A stretch of DNA of 23,372 nt from an uncultured Prevotella sp. Lineage in GTDB: Bacteria > Bacteroidota > Bacteroidia > Bacteroidales > Bacteroidaceae. The position numbers and the translations under genes are program-made. Below the pieces are notes generated by a model. That model ran no database searches and was not told where the DNA came from. It was given only the letters and a program-made list of their open reading frames with translations. This document shows positions 22,904 to 23,372 of this stretch, piece after piece (position 1 is the stretch's first letter; every line of letters starts with the position of its first letter). The DNA lies in the NCBI GenBank assembly GCA_946055365.1, contig CAMGFM010000004.1, positions 1 to 23,372 on the forward strand, given 5' to 3'.

Positions 22904-22983
22904 AAAAGTGGCACTTTAGGACAAGAAAAGTGGCTCTTTGGATATACAAAAGTGGCTCTTTGGAATAGCAAAAGCGGCACTTT
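22904..22983. repeat. Array E: four units, exact 22-base pitch, core AAAGTGGCACTTT
   Basis: Cores AAAGTGGCACTTT (22905-22917), AAAGTGGCTCTTT (22927-22939), AAAGTGGCTCTTT (22949-22961) and AAAGCGGCACTTT (22971-22983), each exactly 22 bases after the last. Spacers are 9 bases: AGGACAAGA, GGATATACA, GGAATAGCA. It is the most regular array of the family and begins 10 bases after the peptidase stop. A decayed fifth unit may lie at 22998-23008. The remainder of the gap to 23083 shows nothing else. Confidence 0.92.
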
Positions 22984-23083
22984 GGTATATATAAAGAAAA
23001 GCTCCTTTGCCATAACACCAAGAAGCACGCCACCACACACAGCCATCAAAGAAACAACAACAAACATAACATCACCTGACATC

Positions 23084-23372
23084 ATGCAACAAATACTTTG
23101 GATATACAACACCCTGTCAAGAAGCAAGGAAGTGTTCAAACCCCTGAACGCCCCCAACGTGGGCATGTATGTGTGCGGACCGACCGTCTATGGCGACCCG
23201 CACCTTGGACACGCACGCCCTGCCATCACCTTTGACATACTTTACAGATACCTCAAGCACCTCGGCTACAAGGTGCGCTACGTGCGCAACATCACCGATG
23301 TGGGACATCTGGAACACGATGCCGACGAGGGCGACGACAAGATAGAGAAGAAGGCACGCCTCGAACAGCTCG
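23084..23372 (+). CDS. cysS: Cysteinyl-tRNA synthetase, N-terminal part (partial)
   Basis: An open frame begins at ATG 23084 and runs past the window end. The 96 residues visible include YNTLSRSKEVFKPLN, MYVCGPTVYGDPHLGHARP and VRNITDVGHLEHDADEGDDK. Cys29 in YVCGPTVY is the first zinc ligand that selects cysteine, and HLGH is the class I HIGH motif. These identify CysS, which charges tRNA-Cys in the cytoplasm. The start MQQILWIYNTLS is the only suitable ATG. The KMSKS loop and anticodon-binding part lie outside. It is separated from the peptidase gene by array E. Confidence 0.97.
   Translation, partial: MQQILWIYNTLSRSKEVFKPLNAPNVGMYVCGPTVYGDPHLGHARPAITFDILYRYLKHLGYKVRYVRNITDVGHLEHDADEGDDKIEKKARLEQL

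Noticed and set aside
22904..22983. CRISPR array
   Set aside because: Units are 13 bases with 9-base spacers, far below CRISPR sizes; cores vary, and no cas genes are present.
23091..23104. ATACTTTG promoter-like box near cysS
   Set aside because: It lies inside the coding start of cysS and does not match TAnnTTTG spacing.
1..23372. tRNA, rRNA, insertion sequence or integrase
   Set aside because: I looked through all gaps and saw no cloverleaf-like segment, rRNA stretch, transposase motif or attachment-site duplication.

Overview
The window reads as a chromosomal stretch of a moderately GC-rich Bacteroidota, most likely a Bacteroidales of the Prevotella type. The grounds are Bacteroidota -7 promoter boxes (TAnnTTTG, seen as TAACTTTG before three genes), weak Shine-Dalgarno signals, the long form of IspG, a PorZ homologue of the type IX secretion system (T9SS), a GH3-family protein and a YitT protein. 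All 16 genes that I call are on the + strand. The species is not determined.

Layout. (1) 1-1214: the tail of a cytosine-5 DNA methyltransferase overlaps by ATGA a HaeII-family restriction endonuclease, giving a type II restriction-modification pair that is visibly AT-richer than the rest. (2) 1266-2453: a secreted surface protein of a Bacteroidetes family without an assigned function, closed by a strong terminator. (3) 2849-10141: leuS, yitT-like, rdgB and porZ; rdgB and porZ overlap by 11 bases. (4) 10506-13480: a conserved hypothetical gene with its own promoter, rpoN (sigma-54) and a divergent PAP2 membrane protein. (5) 13632-17334: purE, ispG and a canonical PAP2 phosphatase. (6) 17404-22894: a GH3-like protein coupled to an Ig-like lipoprotein, a DUF3108 protein and a papain-fold lipoprotein peptidase. 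(7) 23084-end: the start of cysS.

Most of the genes are housekeeping: two aminoacyl-tRNA synthetases, purine synthesis, nucleotide-pool cleaning, isoprenoid synthesis and a sigma factor. Around them are envelope proteins: PorZ, the surface protein, a lipoprotein, a peptidase and two PAP2 proteins.

The most unusual content lies between the genes. Five gaps carry tandem arrays with a pitch of about 22 bases. Each array is built on a near-palindromic 13-mer (consensus AAAGTGSCACTTT with variants) separated by about 9 bases. In three arrays the last two units are inverted relative to each other and make a terminator-like hairpin. Further gaps carry repeats with unrelated cores but the same 22 (or 44) base spacing. 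The 22-base pitch, rather than any one sequence, is what they share. I know no named element that matches.

A second genome-scale signal is that RGCGCY, the HaeII recognition sequence, is nearly absent. By hand count I find one copy among roughly 110 GCGC tetranucleotides, although RGCGCR, YGCGCY and YGCGCR are all common. This supports the assignment of the restriction-modification pair and suggests long exposure of this lineage to that specificity.
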